Shown here: piece after piece, positions 37,644 through 47,589 of the stretch
Layout of the letters: each line of letters begins with the position of its first letter
Numbering within the stretch: position 1 is the first letter of the stretch
Source of the DNA: Bacillus multifaciens
GTDB lineage: Bacteria > Bacillota > Bacilli > Bacillales > Bacillaceae_G
Reading direction: 5' to 3'
NCBI RefSeq assembly: GCF_030756675.1
Contig: NZ_JAVBXD010000008.1
Location: 62,001-126,000 of the forward strand
DNA: 64,000 bases
Notes under the pieces: generated by a model
Databases searched by the model: none
The model's input: the letters and a program-made list of their open reading frames with translations, nothing else
Told to the model about the DNA's origin: nothing
Translations under genes and position numbers: made by a program

Positions 37644-38330
37644 ATGAGTAAAGAAAAAAAACAATCAATTCAAGAAGTTATGAAAAAAAATCTTCGCAAA
37701 GAATATTTTTATTTAAAAAAAGAATTACTGTTCTATTGTCCTGTTGACTCAGGAAAATTCTCAAGAGATACATATTATGCTGCCTTTGATAAACACGGAA
37801 TTAGCATATACCAATATGATAAAAACTCAGACAGTAAACTAAAACTTTGCGAACGACACCCATGGAAAAGCTGGAAAAAAGTCAAAATCGATCATTATTT
37901 AACAAAAAGCCAGTTCGTCTTTCAGGGGGAACGAAATTGGATCCTTTCTTTGTTTCATCAAGGAAAGAAGGCAGAAAAAATCATTCAAACTAATACATCT
38001 TTAGAAATAGAGATTGTTTCTAGACCATTTTTTAAAAAACTGCCAGGTTACCGTTCTAACACAACATTAAATATGTATATTGGAACAATTTGCTACACTG
38101 CACTAATTGCGTTTGTATTAAAATTTATTGTTCCATTTCAAGTCGTCCAAATCGCCTTGTATTCACTATCCCTCGGCTGTATGTTTCTCGGTCTACTTTG
38201 TTTAATTATCGGCCTTATTGAACCTACTATCGTCTTATTTAGAACAGAAGAGAAAACAAGAGCGAAAGTATTTTATTATTATAGCTATTTAGCAATTGCC
38301 GGATTTATTTGCCTGTTTATTTTTTGGTAA
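37644..38330 (+). CDS. Membrane protein of unknown function (228 aa)
   Basis: I do not recognise the family. A soluble, Lys- and aromatic-rich N-terminal part (1-135; it looks like a PH-type beta domain with FDKHGISIYQYDKNS and WKSWKKVKIDHYL) is followed by four hydrophobic helices from about 142 to 228. The start is ATG at 37644 behind TGGAGGAAAT; 19 earlier in-frame codons have no ribosome site. It stands alone on the plus strand and has its own terminator. Confidence 0.65.
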   Translation: MSKEKKQSIQEVMKKNLRKEYFYLKKELLFYCPVDSGKFSRDTYYAAFDKHGISIYQYDKNSDSKLKLCERHPWKSWKKVKIDHYLTKSQFVFQGERNWILSLFHQGKKAEKIIQTNTSLEIEIVSRPFFKKLPGYRSNTTLNMYIGTICYTALIAFVLKFIVPFQVVQIALYSLSLGCMFLGLLCLIIGLIEPTIVLFRTEEKTRAKVFYYYSYLAIAGFICLFIFW

Positions 38331-38336
38331 CAAACG

Positions 38337-38364
38337 AAAGAGCTAGGAAGACTAGCTCTTTTTT
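38337..38364. terminator. Bidirectional terminator
   Basis: AAAGAGCTAG / CTAGCTCTTT with a five-base loop and TTTTAATT on the plus strand; overlaps the end of the convergent M23 gene. Confidence 0.8.
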
Positions 38365-38977
38365 AATTAATATGTAATTTTTGCGCTGGATAAATGTTGT
38401 CTTTTTGTAAGTGGTTCTTCACTTTCAATTCTCCAACAGTTGTGCCAAACTTCCTAGCAATACTTAATAGCGTATCTCCTTTTTGTACAACATATACAGA
38501 AGCAGATGCTACCGTATTTTGTTTTTCGCCAAGTATTTGCAGCGGATTTACCGCATATGTTTTCGCCATTGTCCAAGATCCTTTATGAACTTCTAAATGT
38601 AAATGCGCTCCATTAGACTGTCCTGTATTCCCTACTTGTCCAATTATTTGCCCTTGCAAAATCTCTTCTCCCTCTTTCACAAGTCGTTTATTCATATGTG
38701 CATATACAGCTTCATAATCTCTATGTTTAATAAATACAACATGACCATAACTATCAGAAAAATAAGATCTTGTTACAATGCCATCTTGCATAGCTACAAT
38801 TGAAGTACCTGTTGGTGCAGCAATATCAATACCAAAATGCTTTCCGTTTCTCGTTCCAAAATAATCACTAATACGTCCCTCTACTGGCCACGTCCACTGT
38901 TTTTCTTCAGCAGCACCTTCTGCTTGCCCTATAAAAAAAATACAAAAGAAAAACAATATAACCTTTAAAGCTTTCAT
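38363..38977 (-). CDS. Secreted M23-family peptidase with C-terminal LysM
   Basis: A 204-aa exported protein: signal peptide (MKALKVILFFFCIFFIGQAEG, residues 1-23), an M23 domain with the zinc motif HFGIDIAAPTG (H-x3-D) and HLHLEVHKG (HxH), and a C-terminal LysM (VYVVQKGDTLLSIARKFGTT ... YPAQKLHI). It probably cuts peptidoglycan cross-links, binding the wall through LysM. Start ATG 38977 behind CGGAGGATTT. An exact 19-bp inverted repeat lies just upstream. Confidence 0.88.
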   Translation of the reverse strand: MKALKVILFFFCIFFIGQAEGAAEEKQWTWPVEGRISDYFGTRNGKHFGIDIAAPTGTSIVAMQDGIVTRSYFSDSYGHVVFIKHRDYEAVYAHMNKRLVKEGEEILQGQIIGQVGNTGQSNGAHLHLEVHKGSWTMAKTYAVNPLQILGEKQNTVASASVYVVQKGDTLLSIARKFGTTVGELKVKNHLQKDNIYPAQKLHIN

Positions 38978-38990
38978 TGTAAATCCTCCG

Positions 38991-39038
38991 TTTTCTATAA
39001 TCAACCACACTTTTTCTATTGTGGTTGATTATAGAAAA
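38991..39038. promoter_or_regulatory. Perfect 19-bp inverted repeat upstream of the M23/LysM gene
   Basis: Arms TTTTCTATAATCAACCACA and its exact complement are separated by 10 bases (CTTTTTCTAT). The right side ends in A rather than T on either strand, so it is not a standard terminator. It ends 14 bases before the start codon of the M23 gene and lies just downstream of the corrinoid adenosyltransferase gene. Confidence 0.55.
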
Positions 39039-39061
39039 AAGTATACAAAAAAAGAAAGAGT

Positions 39062-39643
39062 CTATGTCTCTTTCTTTTCTACTTCATCTCGAAATACAAT
39101 CGCACTTCTTTCATATTCTACATCGTTTACACGAGAACGAGCATTCACAACCCTTGCAACTGCAAATAAATAATCCGATAATCGATTTACGTATTGCAAA
39201 ACATGTTCATTTATCTCATCTTGTTTCTTTAAAGACACGATGCTGCGTTCTGCTCTTCTTGTAACAGTACGAGCGATATGAATAATCGCTGCGCCTTCAC
39301 TTCCTCCTGGCAAAATAAAGCGTTCCAGCGGCGGTGCTTCTTTTACATATACATCAATCCTTCTCTCTAGAAAAGTAATGATATCCTCCGTTACTTTATA
39401 CGGAATTTTTTTATTCACAATCGCTAAATCCCCGCCGCAATCAAACAACTCATGCTGAATCTTTTCAAGTTCTTGATAAATATCTTGAAACAATTCACCT
39501 TGCAATCGTGTCATTGCATGCCCAATAAACGAATTCGCCTCATCGAGTGTTCCATATGCCTCCACACGCAAATCATCCTTATCTACGCGCCCGCCAATAA
39601 GACTCGTTCTGCCCTTATCTCCTGTTTTTGTATAGAGCTTCAT
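39062..39643 (-). CDS. PduO-type corrinoid adenosyltransferase
   Basis: A 193-aa enzyme that transfers adenosyl from ATP to cob(I)alamin. Signature TKTGDKGRTSLIGGRVDKDD at the N terminus and RTVTRRAERSIVSL with LNRLSDYLFAVARVVN-type helix at the C terminus. The start is ATG at 39643 behind GAAGGAGGGGAAAT; 60 earlier in-frame codons run into a bcr1-like repeat and are not coding. It may supply adenosylcobalamin for salvage-dependent enzymes or for a B12 regulator such as the one at 30225. Confidence 0.92.
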   Translation of the reverse strand: MKLYTKTGDKGRTSLIGGRVDKDDLRVEAYGTLDEANSFIGHAMTRLQGELFQDIYQELEKIQHELFDCGGDLAIVNKKIPYKVTEDIITFLERRIDVYVKEAPPLERFILPGGSEGAAIIHIARTVTRRAERSIVSLKKQDEINEHVLQYVNRLSDYLFAVARVVNARSRVNDVEYERSAIVFRDEVEKKET

Positions 39644-39672
39644 ATTTCCCCTCCTTCTCTTATGTATTTTTA

Positions 39673-39868
39673 CTATAGGAATCCATTTTGATTTTCCAAC
39701 ATATAGATTGTTGCTATTCAGAAAAAAAGGAGCTTCCACTCGCTTTCTCCCTTTGTTTAAACTTCGCATGCGGCGGGAAAAGACCCCGACCGCTTCTATG
39801 CTTGGCCAGATGCTCTCACCCACCTAAAAAGATGGTTTTATGTCGTTTTTTAATTTGGATTCATATAG
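39673..39868 (+). repeat. bcr1-like dispersed repeat, copy 4, with terminal inverted repeats
   Basis: Begins CTATAGGAATCCATTTTGAT and ends TTTAATTTGGATTCATATAG, ends inverted to each other. Internal blocks CAACATATAGATTGTTGCTAT, CGCATGCGGCGGGAAAAGAC, CTTGGCCAGATGCTCTCACC match copy 3 closely. It begins 30 bases upstream of the adenosyltransferase start codon. Confidence 0.85.
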
Positions 39869-39943
39869 ACTAGAGATACTTATCCATAAAAATTCTCTTG
39901 GTACTTATTAAGTAATACAGCCCGCATAGCTCATTGTTTCACT

Positions 39944-39977
39944 TTAAAAAAAAGCTTATCAAAATGATAAGCTTTTC
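39944..39977 (-). terminator. Terminator of resDE
   Basis: AAAAGCTTATCA / TGATAAGCTTTT followed by TTTTAAAG on the minus strand; touches the resE stop. Confidence 0.8.
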
Positions 39978-39978
39978 A

Positions 39979-41751
39979 TTATACTTCTGATGGTAAATAT
40001 ACAGAGAATGTTGTGCCCTCACCTACTACACTCGACACTGTTATTTTACCCTCATGTCCTCGCACAATGTTTTTGGCAATTGCAAGCCCTAAACCTGTAC
40101 CACCTGTTTTCCCGCGTGTACGAGCTTTATCTGCTTTATAAAAACGCTCAAATAAGAACGGAATATCCTCTTCTGGAATACCAACTCCAGAATCTGAAAC
40201 TTCGAATACAATTCCGTTATTTTTCTCATCAATAATAAGTGATACTTTACCACCGGTATTTGTATGCCTCAACGCATTATCAATTAAATTTGTTAATACT
40301 TGTTCCATTCGATCAGGATCAAAAGGATGTTGCTTTATTGAAGTTCGAAAATCAACGAGTAATTGTACTTCTTTTTCCTTGGCTATCCCTTGAAACTTCC
40401 GTGCAATCTTTTCAACAAATGGAACAACATCCACCTCTGATATATGTAATTCTACATGACCGCTCTCCATTCGAGCTAAATCTAACAACTCATTCACAAG
40501 ACGCCCTAATCGGACAGATTCATCATAAATGATTTGTACAAATTCATGCACTTCTTCTTTCGTTTGAACAATATCATCTAAAATTGCTTCACTATATCCT
40601 TGAAGCATTACCATCGGTGTACGTAATTCATGCGAGACATTCGCAATAAAATCTTTCCGCATTTTTTCTAGACGGCGTTCTTCTGTCATATCACGAAGTA
40701 CTGCAACAGCCCCTCGAATTTTTGTCTGATTGTATAGAGGTGTCATCAATACAACATAATTCCCTTTTTCTAAATTAATTTCCACAACTTGCTCTTGTTC
40801 ACTTTCTACAACTGAATGGAACAATTCAACAAGCTCAGATGGTAAACTTGCGCTTAACTCTACCTCTTTTTCTTCATGCCACACTTGTAAGAAATGCTCT
40901 GCTGGCGGATTAATTACAACAACTTCTCCTTCTTGATTTAACGTAATAACACCATCGGCCATACTACTTAAAATGCTAGAAAGCTGTTCTTTTTCTTGCT
41001 GCAGTGCATTCATATTAAACTTTAATTGTTTCCCCATTTGATTTAATGCTGTTGCCAATTCACCGATTTCATCTTGCGAAACCATTGGTACCTTTGCATC
41101 AAATTTCCCACGCGCTACTTCAAAAGCTACTTCACGCATTTTACGAAGCGGCGCTGTAATCCGAGTTGATAAGAAAAACGCAAAGAATGTTGTTAAAATA
41201 ATTGCAATCCCCGCAGATAAAAAGATAAAATCTGTCGATTTTTCTATTCCTTGTTTTGGTACTTGTAACGATTGGTATACAAAAACTGCACCATCTTTTG
41301 ATGATTTTAACGGAACACCAACGACCATAATATCATTTTCATGATTCTTCTTGTTTTTTTTATCTGGGACGCTTTTTATTTTTTGTACCTTTTTACGCTC
41401 TGTAAATACAGCTTGCAACTCTTTATCATGTTTTAAATCTTCTAATGTTAATGTTACCAATCCTTGTTGGGTCGGAGAAGCAGATACTTTATCATCCTCT
41501 TTAATAATAATAATCCGCGAAAGAGGGTCAGCGAATTTATATGCGATATGTTCTATCGTCTTTTCATCCGCCCCCTCTTCTATTAATTCAGAAACGCTCG
41601 TTGCAACATTTGTCAGCCTCGTTTCTCCCATCGTCACATAATAATTGTCGAAAAACTGAGAAAGTAAAATAGCGACAAAACCCAGGACGAAAGAAACGAG
41701 GAGCAAAATGGTCATCCATAGTTTTCCAACAACACTTTTCCAAAGCATCAA
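39979..41751 (-). CDS. resE: Redox-sensing histidine kinase ResE
   Basis: A 590-aa membrane kinase that with ResD controls respiration genes when oxygen is limiting or nitric oxide is present. Two membrane helices (about 10-32 and 172-192) enclose an extracellular domain; then HAMP (195-250), PAS (about 258-360), HisKA with FIANVSHELRTPMVML and HATPase with LIDNALRHTN, VSDSGVGIPEED and GGTGLGLAIAKNIV. It overlaps resD by four bases. The pair has its own leader here, separated from resCBA by a terminator. Confidence 0.94.
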   Translation of the reverse strand: MMLWKSVVGKLWMTILLLVSFVLGFVAILLSQFFDNYYVTMGETRLTNVATSVSELIEEGADEKTIEHIAYKFADPLSRIIIIKEDDKVSASPTQQGLVTLTLEDLKHDKELQAVFTERKKVQKIKSVPDKKNKKNHENDIMVVGVPLKSSKDGAVFVYQSLQVPKQGIEKSTDFIFLSAGIAIILTTFFAFFLSTRITAPLRKMREVAFEVARGKFDAKVPMVSQDEIGELATALNQMGKQLKFNMNALQQEKEQLSSILSSMADGVITLNQEGEVVVINPPAEHFLQVWHEEKEVELSASLPSELVELFHSVVESEQEQVVEINLEKGNYVVLMTPLYNQTKIRGAVAVLRDMTEERRLEKMRKDFIANVSHELRTPMVMLQGYSEAILDDIVQTKEEVHEFVQIIYDESVRLGRLVNELLDLARMESGHVELHISEVDVVPFVEKIARKFQGIAKEKEVQLLVDFRTSIKQHPFDPDRMEQVLTNLIDNALRHTNTGGKVSLIIDEKNNGIVFEVSDSGVGIPEEDIPFLFERFYKADKARTRGKTGGTGLGLAIAKNIVRGHEGKITVSSVVGEGTTFSVYLPSEV

Positions 41752-42464
41752 TCGTTCACAACCTCAAACTTGTAACCAACACCCCATACTGTTACAATCA
41801 TTTTCGCTGCATTTGCTGATTTTTTACTCAATTTCTCACGCAAACGCTTTACGTGCGTATCAACCGTACGTAAATCACCGAAAAATTCATACTGCCATAC
41901 TTCTTTTAATAATTGTTCACGGTCAAACACTTTATCCGGTGCCTTCGCTAAAAATAGTAATAATTCATATTCTTTTGGTGTTAAATTCACTTCTTCTCCA
42001 TCTGCTGTAACACGATGTGCATCATTATCAATTGTTAAGTGCGGGAATACAATAACATCTTTTGTTGTTGTATCTTGCGTAAAGAATGTTGTTGTAACGG
42101 ATCGACGAAGTACAGCTTTTACACGCAGCACAACTTCACGCGGGCTAAACGGTTTTACGATATAATCATCTGTGCCCACTTCAAATCCTTGCACTCGATT
42201 TATTTCTTCTCCTTTTGCCGTTAGCATAATAATTGGCGTTGCTTTTTTCTCACGAATCCCTTTACAAACTTCAATGCCATCTATTCCAGGCATCATAATA
42301 TCTAAAAGGATAAGATCATAATCATTTTGCAATGCTTTTTCTAAAGCCGTTTCTCCGTTGTCAGCTTCATCAATGATGTACTGCTCTCTCTCTAAATACA
42401 TTTTTAACAAACGACGGATACGATCTTCATCATCTACAATTAAAATCTTTAGTTCATTTTCCAT
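41748..42464 (-). CDS. resD: Redox response regulator ResD
   Basis: A 238-aa OmpR-class regulator. The receiver has acidic DDED, the phospho-acceptor in LILLDIMMPGIDG, and the switch Lys in TDDYIVKPFSPRE. The C-terminal winged helix includes LTPKEYELLLFLAKAP and LRTVDTHVKRLREKL. In B. subtilis ResD~P activates resA, ctaA, fnr and nasDEF. The 415-base gap upstream (42465-42879) holds its leader and the resC terminator; I see no gene there. Confidence 0.95.
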   Translation of the reverse strand: MENELKILIVDDEDRIRRLLKMYLEREQYIIDEADNGETALEKALQNDYDLILLDIMMPGIDGIEVCKGIREKKATPIIMLTAKGEEINRVQGFEVGTDDYIVKPFSPREVVLRVKAVLRRSVTTTFFTQDTTTKDVIVFPHLTIDNDAHRVTADGEEVNLTPKEYELLLFLAKAPDKVFDREQLLKEVWQYEFFGDLRTVDTHVKRLREKLSKKSANAAKMIVTVWGVGYKFEVVND

Positions 42465-42789
42465 GGCTATCCGCTGTACACATACACGTCACAACGGTTC
42501 ACACCTACCTTTCTTCAATACACTCAAACTTCCCTTATGAGAATTAGTTAAATTAATAGGACATATGCTAGCCGTAATTTCCCGTTAAAGTGAAATAACT
42601 TTTCACAGACAAACCTCGCCACGATTAGAAAGTTCACTTTTGCATTATGTTTCACATAAATAACAAAATATGTTCATATTTTTTCCGAAAATATGTATTT
42701 TCTCTGAACTATACAATTTGTCCTCGACATCATTTTACAAAATCACTCTATACTTTGTCATGTTTTTCTCAAAAAAGAAAAGAATTTAA

Positions 42790-42830
42790 CAAAATTAAAA
42801 TAGGAAAGTGACAGTCACCTTCCTATTTTA
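42790..42830 (-). terminator. Terminator of the resABC operon
   Basis: Near-perfect TAAAATAGGAAGGTGAC / GTCACTTTCCTATTTTA followed by ATTTTGTT on the minus strand, about 50 bases past resC. Confidence 0.8.
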
Positions 42831-42879
42831 TACCGCAATAATGAACTACACAATAGAATTCGTTGAACTCCAATACTCG

Positions 42880-44037
42880 TTATGCATACGAATGCAAACC
42901 TGCAATTACTAAATTCACTGCTACAAAGTTAAACATAATAATTGCAAAGCCAATTACTGCAAGCCACGCTGATTTTTCACCGTGCCACCCTTTCGATAAG
43001 CGTAAATGTAAAAACGCTGCATAAAAGAGCCAAGTAATAAGTGCCCAAACCTCTTTTGGATCCCATCCCCAAAAACGCGTCCATGCAATTTGTGCCCATA
43101 TCATCGCAAAGATTAATGCACCTAATGTAAAGACTGGGAAACCAATTGCGACAGACCGATATCCGATTTCATCAAGTAAATCACTATCAACTTTCTGCAG
43201 CGCAGGTTGAATCGCTGCCGCTACTCGTTTTCGTAAAATTAATCTTAGGAGAATATAGAGCACCGTTCCTACAAATACTGACCAAATCACAGTGTTTAAT
43301 TTTTTCGCATTAATAATAGCTGGAGTTTCTATTACAGGCTCCAATTTTTCAGCTGTAACTAACTTTCCTTCATGGGGACCAACTAAAGCAGGTAAATTAT
43401 ATACCATTTCTGATTTCTGTTCATTTTTATTAATCCATTGGAACTTCGCTTCATACTTTACACTTGAAAAAACAGTTGTCGCCACTATAAATCCAATTAC
43501 ACAAACAAGTGAAAAAATAACTGCTTCGAGCCAAAATCTTTGCTTGCTTTTTTTTGACTGATCCACATTTTTTAGTAAATATATAACTCCCGTAATAAAA
43601 CTAATCGATAAAATAGCTTGTCCAGCCGCTGCTGTTGTTACATGAATATGAAGCCAGTTACTTTTTAACGACGGAATAAGCGGATTAATTTCTCTTGGAA
43701 ACATACTTGAATAGGCAATTAGTAAAATAGCAACTGGAAGCGCAAATAAGCCAAGTATACTTGTCCGATACATAAAATAAATAAGAATAAACGCACCGAC
43801 CATCATCATACCGAAAAATGTACCAAACTCAAAGAAATTACTAACCGGTGCATGCCCTGATGCAATCCATCTCGTAACAAAATATACTGATTGAGCAGCA
43901 AAGCCTAAAATTGTGATGGTTATCCCGATGTTTGCCCACTTCCGCCCTTTTTCTTTAATCGCTCCCCCAAAGAATAGTGTTGCAATTAAATATAATACGA
44001 AAGCAGTAAATAAGAAATTACTACTTATTTCTACCAT
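42880..44037 (-). CDS. resC: Cytochrome c biogenesis protein ResC (CcsA/CcsB type)
   Basis: A 385-aa protein with about eight membrane helices. The heme-handling tryptophan-rich motif [20 protein letters not shown] lies near residue 330, the mark of CcsA/ResC proteins, and conserved His residues flank it. With ResB it forms the system II cytochrome c synthase that exports heme and attaches it to apocytochromes. RBS GGGGAGAGAGT before ATG; 14 bases from resB. Confidence 0.94.
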   Translation of the reverse strand: MVEISSNFLFTAFVLYLIATLFFGGAIKEKGRKWANIGITITILGFAAQSVYFVTRWIASGHAPVSNFFEFGTFFGMMMVGAFILIYFMYRTSILGLFALPVAILLIAYSSMFPREINPLIPSLKSNWLHIHVTTAAAGQAILSISFITGVIYLLKNVDQSKKSKQRFWLEAVIFSLVCVIGFIVATTVFSSVKYEAKFQWINKNEQKSEMVYNLPALVGPHEGKLVTAEKLEPVIETPAIINAKKLNTVIWSVFVGTVLYILLRLILRKRVAAAIQPALQKVDSDLLDEIGYRSVAIGFPVFTLGALIFAMIWAQIAWTRFWGWDPKEVWALITWLFYAAFLHLRLSKGWHGEKSAWLAVIGFAIIMFNFVAVNLVIAGLHSYA

Positions 44038-44051
44038 ACTCTCTCCCCACC

Positions 44052-45674
44052 TTATCTAATTTTTTTCTCATTTACTTTGTCATTTGGCTGCGGAATATTT
44101 GTCCCTTCTACCACTTTTTCGATCTCTTTTCGCAAACCATACCAATTTTTATTTGTATGACCAGCAATCCACCATTCATTATCAACACGCTGCACCCAAA
44201 TACGACGATGATTCCAATACATCCCCTGGATGACGCCTATCATAAAAATAATGCCCCCTAAAGCGATTATCCAAAGTGTTAAATCTTTTCGGACAGTAAG
44301 TGCTGTAACGTTACGCGTTTCGATACCTGCAAAAGACATTTTATATAAATTGTTTCCTTCAGGCTCTATATTTTGCTGAATTCCAACAAAACTCACTTCT
44401 CCATTTGGTGTTTCAGGCGTAAACATTTTAAAGACAAAAGCTGGGTTGTTAGGAAGCTTCGTTTTTGTATTTGGCTTTCCACTTTCATCGAAGTAAAAAT
44501 CCGGAAAATAACTTAACAAATGCAGAGAATACCCATTTCCTAAATCGTATGTTTCTTTTGGATTTGCTAGATCAACCGTAATCGGACCCCATTTTTGACC
44601 GCCTTCTTTCTTTTGTAAAAAGAAAGACATCTTACTTAATTCACCTTCTTTATAATCGACTTGATACAGAGCATAGTCATCAAATTTAAGAGGGTCATTT
44701 ACTCGAATGTCATACTCTTTCACTTTCTCAAGCTTCGGCTCTTCACCAGCAACATTTTTCCCGACTACTTTATACAAAACAGCATTTGTTTGAAAATTTT
44801 TCGCAATCATCTTATTTCCAACTCGATCAATCGCATCATTAAACACTTCATTTTCTTTGCCTTTATCATAAACTTCTTTAATAAACTTTTCATTTTTCAA
44901 ATAGTACTTTCCGTCTGTTCCAGGAATTTCTTTCGTTTCACCTTCACGAAGCCAAAGTGATGCATCTACATACATACCAGGGACAAAACGAAGCATCGTT
45001 CCAAATAAGAAAATAATAAGACCAATATGATTTACATATGGACCCCAGCGTGAAAAACGACCTTTTTCCGCTAGAATATTATCCCCTTCCACTTGAATAT
45101 TGTATTTTCTCTTTTCCAAATTCTCTTTCACACATTCAATCTCTTCTTTTGTCGCAAGTGCTGTTCCATATAATCGCTGTCTTTTTAAAAAACTCGGATG
45201 TCTTGTTACCCTTTGTTTTTTCAGCGCTTTATATAAAGGAACAACACGATCTAAACTACATATCACAAGAGAAATTCCAATAGATGCTACTAAAATCATA
45301 AACCACCAAGAACTAAATAAATTATTAAACCCTAATTGATAATACAGTTTTCCAAGGAAACCATACTGCTGTTCATAATATTCTCCCGGCGTGACAGTTG
45401 GTGGAATATACATTTCTTGCGGGAAAATTGTTCCAATTCCAGATGCGATAAGTGTAATAACAATAAGCCATATTCCAACTTTTACAGAAGAAAAAAAACT
45501 CCAAATTTTATCTATCACTGTTTTGGTATGTGTAAGAGAACGCCGCGCACTTCCTTCATATCGCATATCTAGTAATTTTGTATCCTGCTCATCTTCAAAA
45601 GGCTTTCCGCAAGCTTCACAAAAAATTGTACCGATTGGGTTTACATGACCACAATCACATTTTACTTGTTCCAA
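44052..45674 (-). CDS. resB: Cytochrome c biogenesis protein ResB
   Basis: A roughly 540-aa ResB/Ccs1 protein: a zinc-ribbon-like N terminus ([18 protein letters not shown]), helices near 70-90, 125-145 and 215-235, a large outside domain with [15 protein letters not shown] before it, and a last helix near 470-490. TTG at 45674 is the likely start, five bases after AAGGCGGTGA; GTG at 45683 lies within that site. Works with ResC in heme attachment. About 150 bases separate it from resA, with a small hairpin GGTGCTGTAC/GTACC in the gap. Confidence 0.92.
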   Translation of the reverse strand: MEQVKCDCGHVNPIGTIFCEACGKPFEDEQDTKLLDMRYEGSARRSLTHTKTVIDKIWSFFSSVKVGIWLIVITLIASGIGTIFPQEMYIPPTVTPGEYYEQQYGFLGKLYYQLGFNNLFSSWWFMILVASIGISLVICSLDRVVPLYKALKKQRVTRHPSFLKRQRLYGTALATKEEIECVKENLEKRKYNIQVEGDNILAEKGRFSRWGPYVNHIGLIIFLFGTMLRFVPGMYVDASLWLREGETKEIPGTDGKYYLKNEKFIKEVYDKGKENEVFNDAIDRVGNKMIAKNFQTNAVLYKVVGKNVAGEEPKLEKVKEYDIRVNDPLKFDDYALYQVDYKEGELSKMSFFLQKKEGGQKWGPITVDLANPKETYDLGNGYSLHLLSYFPDFYFDESGKPNTKTKLPNNPAFVFKMFTPETPNGEVSFVGIQQNIEPEGNNLYKMSFAGIETRNVTALTVRKDLTLWIIALGGIIFMIGVIQGMYWNHRRIWVQRVDNEWWIAGHTNKNWYGLRKEIEKVVEGTNIPQPNDKVNEKKIR

Positions 45675-45823
45675 ATTTCTCACCGCCTTTTTCTTATTAC
45701 TATATATCTATGTTTTATAGATTAATTAACGAAATACTCAGAAATTTTAGGATAGGTACTGAAAATCCATGTACAGCACCTTTTCCAGCGAAGAACCTAA
45801 TAGATTTTCCATACTCTTCTCAT

Positions 45824-46345
45824 TTACGGAGTAATTTTCTTTAAATATTCTTCCATTTGTTCTTTCGATTGTGTACCTGTAATTTTTTCGATAACCCTGC
45901 CATCCTTATCAATTAAAAACGTTGTCGGTAGTGGACCTACACCATATGTATTTAAAATTTCTTGGCCTTTATCAATGGCTACAGGAAATTTCAGCCCGTA
46001 CCCACTTACAAAATTTTTCACTGCGAGTTCTGTTTCGTCTGCATCTAATGCCAATATTTCAACACCTTTTTCCTTATATTTCGGATACAGTTCATTCATA
46101 TACGGCATTTCTTTCTCGCAAGGTTTACACCATGTTCCCCAAAAGTTTAAAAATACTCCTTTGCCTTTCAATTCTTTTAACGTAATCTTTTTACCTTCTA
46201 AATCCGTAGCAACAAAGTTTGGTGCTTCTTTTCCTACTTGCACTTTCTCTTTATCAACAAAAAAGTTTTGATATAACGTAAACCCTAACGCTCCTCCTAA
46301 TAGAAGCAAAATAATTACGCGAAATAATAGTCTATTTTTCTTCAC
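45824..46345 (-). CDS. resA: Thiol-disulfide oxidoreductase ResA
   Basis: A 173-aa membrane-anchored thioredoxin-like protein: one N-terminal helix (about 8-26) and an extracytoplasmic thioredoxin fold with the CxxC site in [17 protein letters not shown]. ResA reduces the heme-binding cysteines of apocytochrome c before heme attachment. The start codon is GTG behind GGAAGGAGAG. First gene of resABC. Confidence 0.95.
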   Translation of the reverse strand: MKKNRLLFRVIILLLLGGALGFTLYQNFFVDKEKVQVGKEAPNFVATDLEGKKITLKELKGKGVFLNFWGTWCKPCEKEMPYMNELYPKYKEKGVEILALDADETELAVKNFVSGYGLKFPVAIDKGQEILNTYGVGPLPTTFLIDKDGRVIEKITGTQSKEQMEEYLKKITP

Positions 46346-46410
46346 GGTGTCTCTCCTTCCTTAACTGAATAAAGAAGTTTAGCACATACTAAACTTTTCT
46401 ATAAAAATAC

Positions 46411-46590
46411 CAATAAAAAAACCGACATATCCCCCTTCTTTTAGGTGGAGATATGCCCATCCATAAAAGTGGTCAGGTCCTTTTCTTGCCACATGCAAGG
46501 TTTAAAATTAAAGAAGAAATCAAGTAGCAGTCATGTATTTTTCTGCATAACAGTGACTTATATGTAAAAAAATTGAAATATATTATATAT
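46411..46590 (-). repeat. bcr1-like dispersed repeat, copy 5 (inverted orientation)
   Basis: AAAAAACCGACATATCCCCC, TTAGGTGGAGATATGCCC, GTGGTCAGGTCCTTTTCTTG, CCACATGCAAGGTTTAAAAT and TCTGCATAACAGTGACTTAT follow the bcr1 block order in reverse. The copy is diverged and its ends are eroded. It lies between rluB and resA; no gene lies in this 306-base gap. Confidence 0.7.
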
Positions 46591-46651
46591 GTATACTTCT
46601 ATCAGCAAAGGTTTCTTTACTGATAGAAGCTCTAACATTCTATACTCCGTA

Positions 46652-47380
46652 CTATCTCGGTTTCGTTGAAGCAAGAGCACGAAGTTGCTTTACTTCATGA
46701 GGAGATAATTCTCTTGCATCCCCTGGGCGTAAATTACCTAACTCTAAGAAGGCATAACGCTCACGCTTTAATTTCATCACCTTACATCCAACTGCTTCAA
46801 ACATTCTACGTACTTGGCGATTTCTTCCCTCATGAATTGTCAATTGTACAATTGCAATCTCTTTACGTTTATCCCAAGAAAGGATTTTCACACGTGCAGG
46901 CGCCGTCTTTCCTTCTTCCAGCATAACGCCTCTTTCTAACATGCGGATTTTTTCACCAGTTAGCGGGCCTTTTACCTTGGCCACGTATGTTTTTTCAACC
47001 TTATACTTTGGATGCATTAAAATGTTCGCAAACTCTCCGTCATTTGTCATCAATATTAAACCAGATGTATCATAGTCTAATCGGCCAATTGGAAAAAGAC
47101 GCTGCGGAATTTCTGGAAAGAAATCTGTTACCACTTTTCTTCCTTTATCATCTGTTACACTCGAAATAACACCGGTTGGTTTATATAATAAAAAGTAAGC
47201 AGGAGTTTCTTTTTCAAGAGGAATGTTGTTTACTTCAACCTTGTCTTGCGCACTCACTTTCGTTCCTAGTTCGGTCACGACTTTCCCGTTAACCTTAACT
47301 TTCCCTTGTTGAATGAGTTCTTCTGCTTTTCGTCTCGATGCAATACCTGCTTGTGCTATTACCTTTTGTAGTCGTTCCAT
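46652..47380 (-). CDS. rluB: 23S rRNA pseudouridine synthase RluB
   Basis: A 242-aa enzyme with an N-terminal S4 RNA-binding domain (MERLQKVIAQAGIASRRKAE ... GKVKVNGKVV) and a RsuA-type catalytic domain; the catalytic Asp lies in GRLDYDTSGLILMTNDG. It makes a pseudouridine in 23S rRNA near the peptidyl-transferase centre. RBS GAGGTGAAG before ATG. Next to spmB as in B. subtilis (ypuL). Confidence 0.93.
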   Translation of the reverse strand: MERLQKVIAQAGIASRRKAEELIQQGKVKVNGKVVTELGTKVSAQDKVEVNNIPLEKETPAYFLLYKPTGVISSVTDDKGRKVVTDFFPEIPQRLFPIGRLDYDTSGLILMTNDGEFANILMHPKYKVEKTYVAKVKGPLTGEKIRMLERGVMLEEGKTAPARVKILSWDKRKEIAIVQLTIHEGRNRQVRRMFEAVGCKVMKLKRERYAFLELGNLRPGDARELSPHEVKQLRALASTKPR

Positions 47381-47589
47381 TTCGTTTCTTCACCTCAAAT
47401 TCATCTTACCTTCATTAGAAGGACTTGGCAACTGTCTAGCCTTGATGGCAGTTACCCTTACTTACCGTAAACAACATCGTCAGCTTTATAAGCTAATAAA
47501 GGAATAAAATACATTTTTCCTCTTTATTATGATTTACACCCTTCTATTTGCTTACAACAAATGTTCACAGTTTCGTCAAAAACAATCCA

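Noticed and set aside
39644-39823. 60-codon N-terminal extension of the corrinoid adenosyltransferase
   Set aside because: It runs into bcr1-like copy 4; ATG 39643 behind GAAGGAGGGG starts the conserved domain.
46596-46629. CTTCTATCAG / CTGATAGAAG hairpin as the rluB terminator
   Set aside because: There is no T tract after the stem on the minus strand, so I did not call it.
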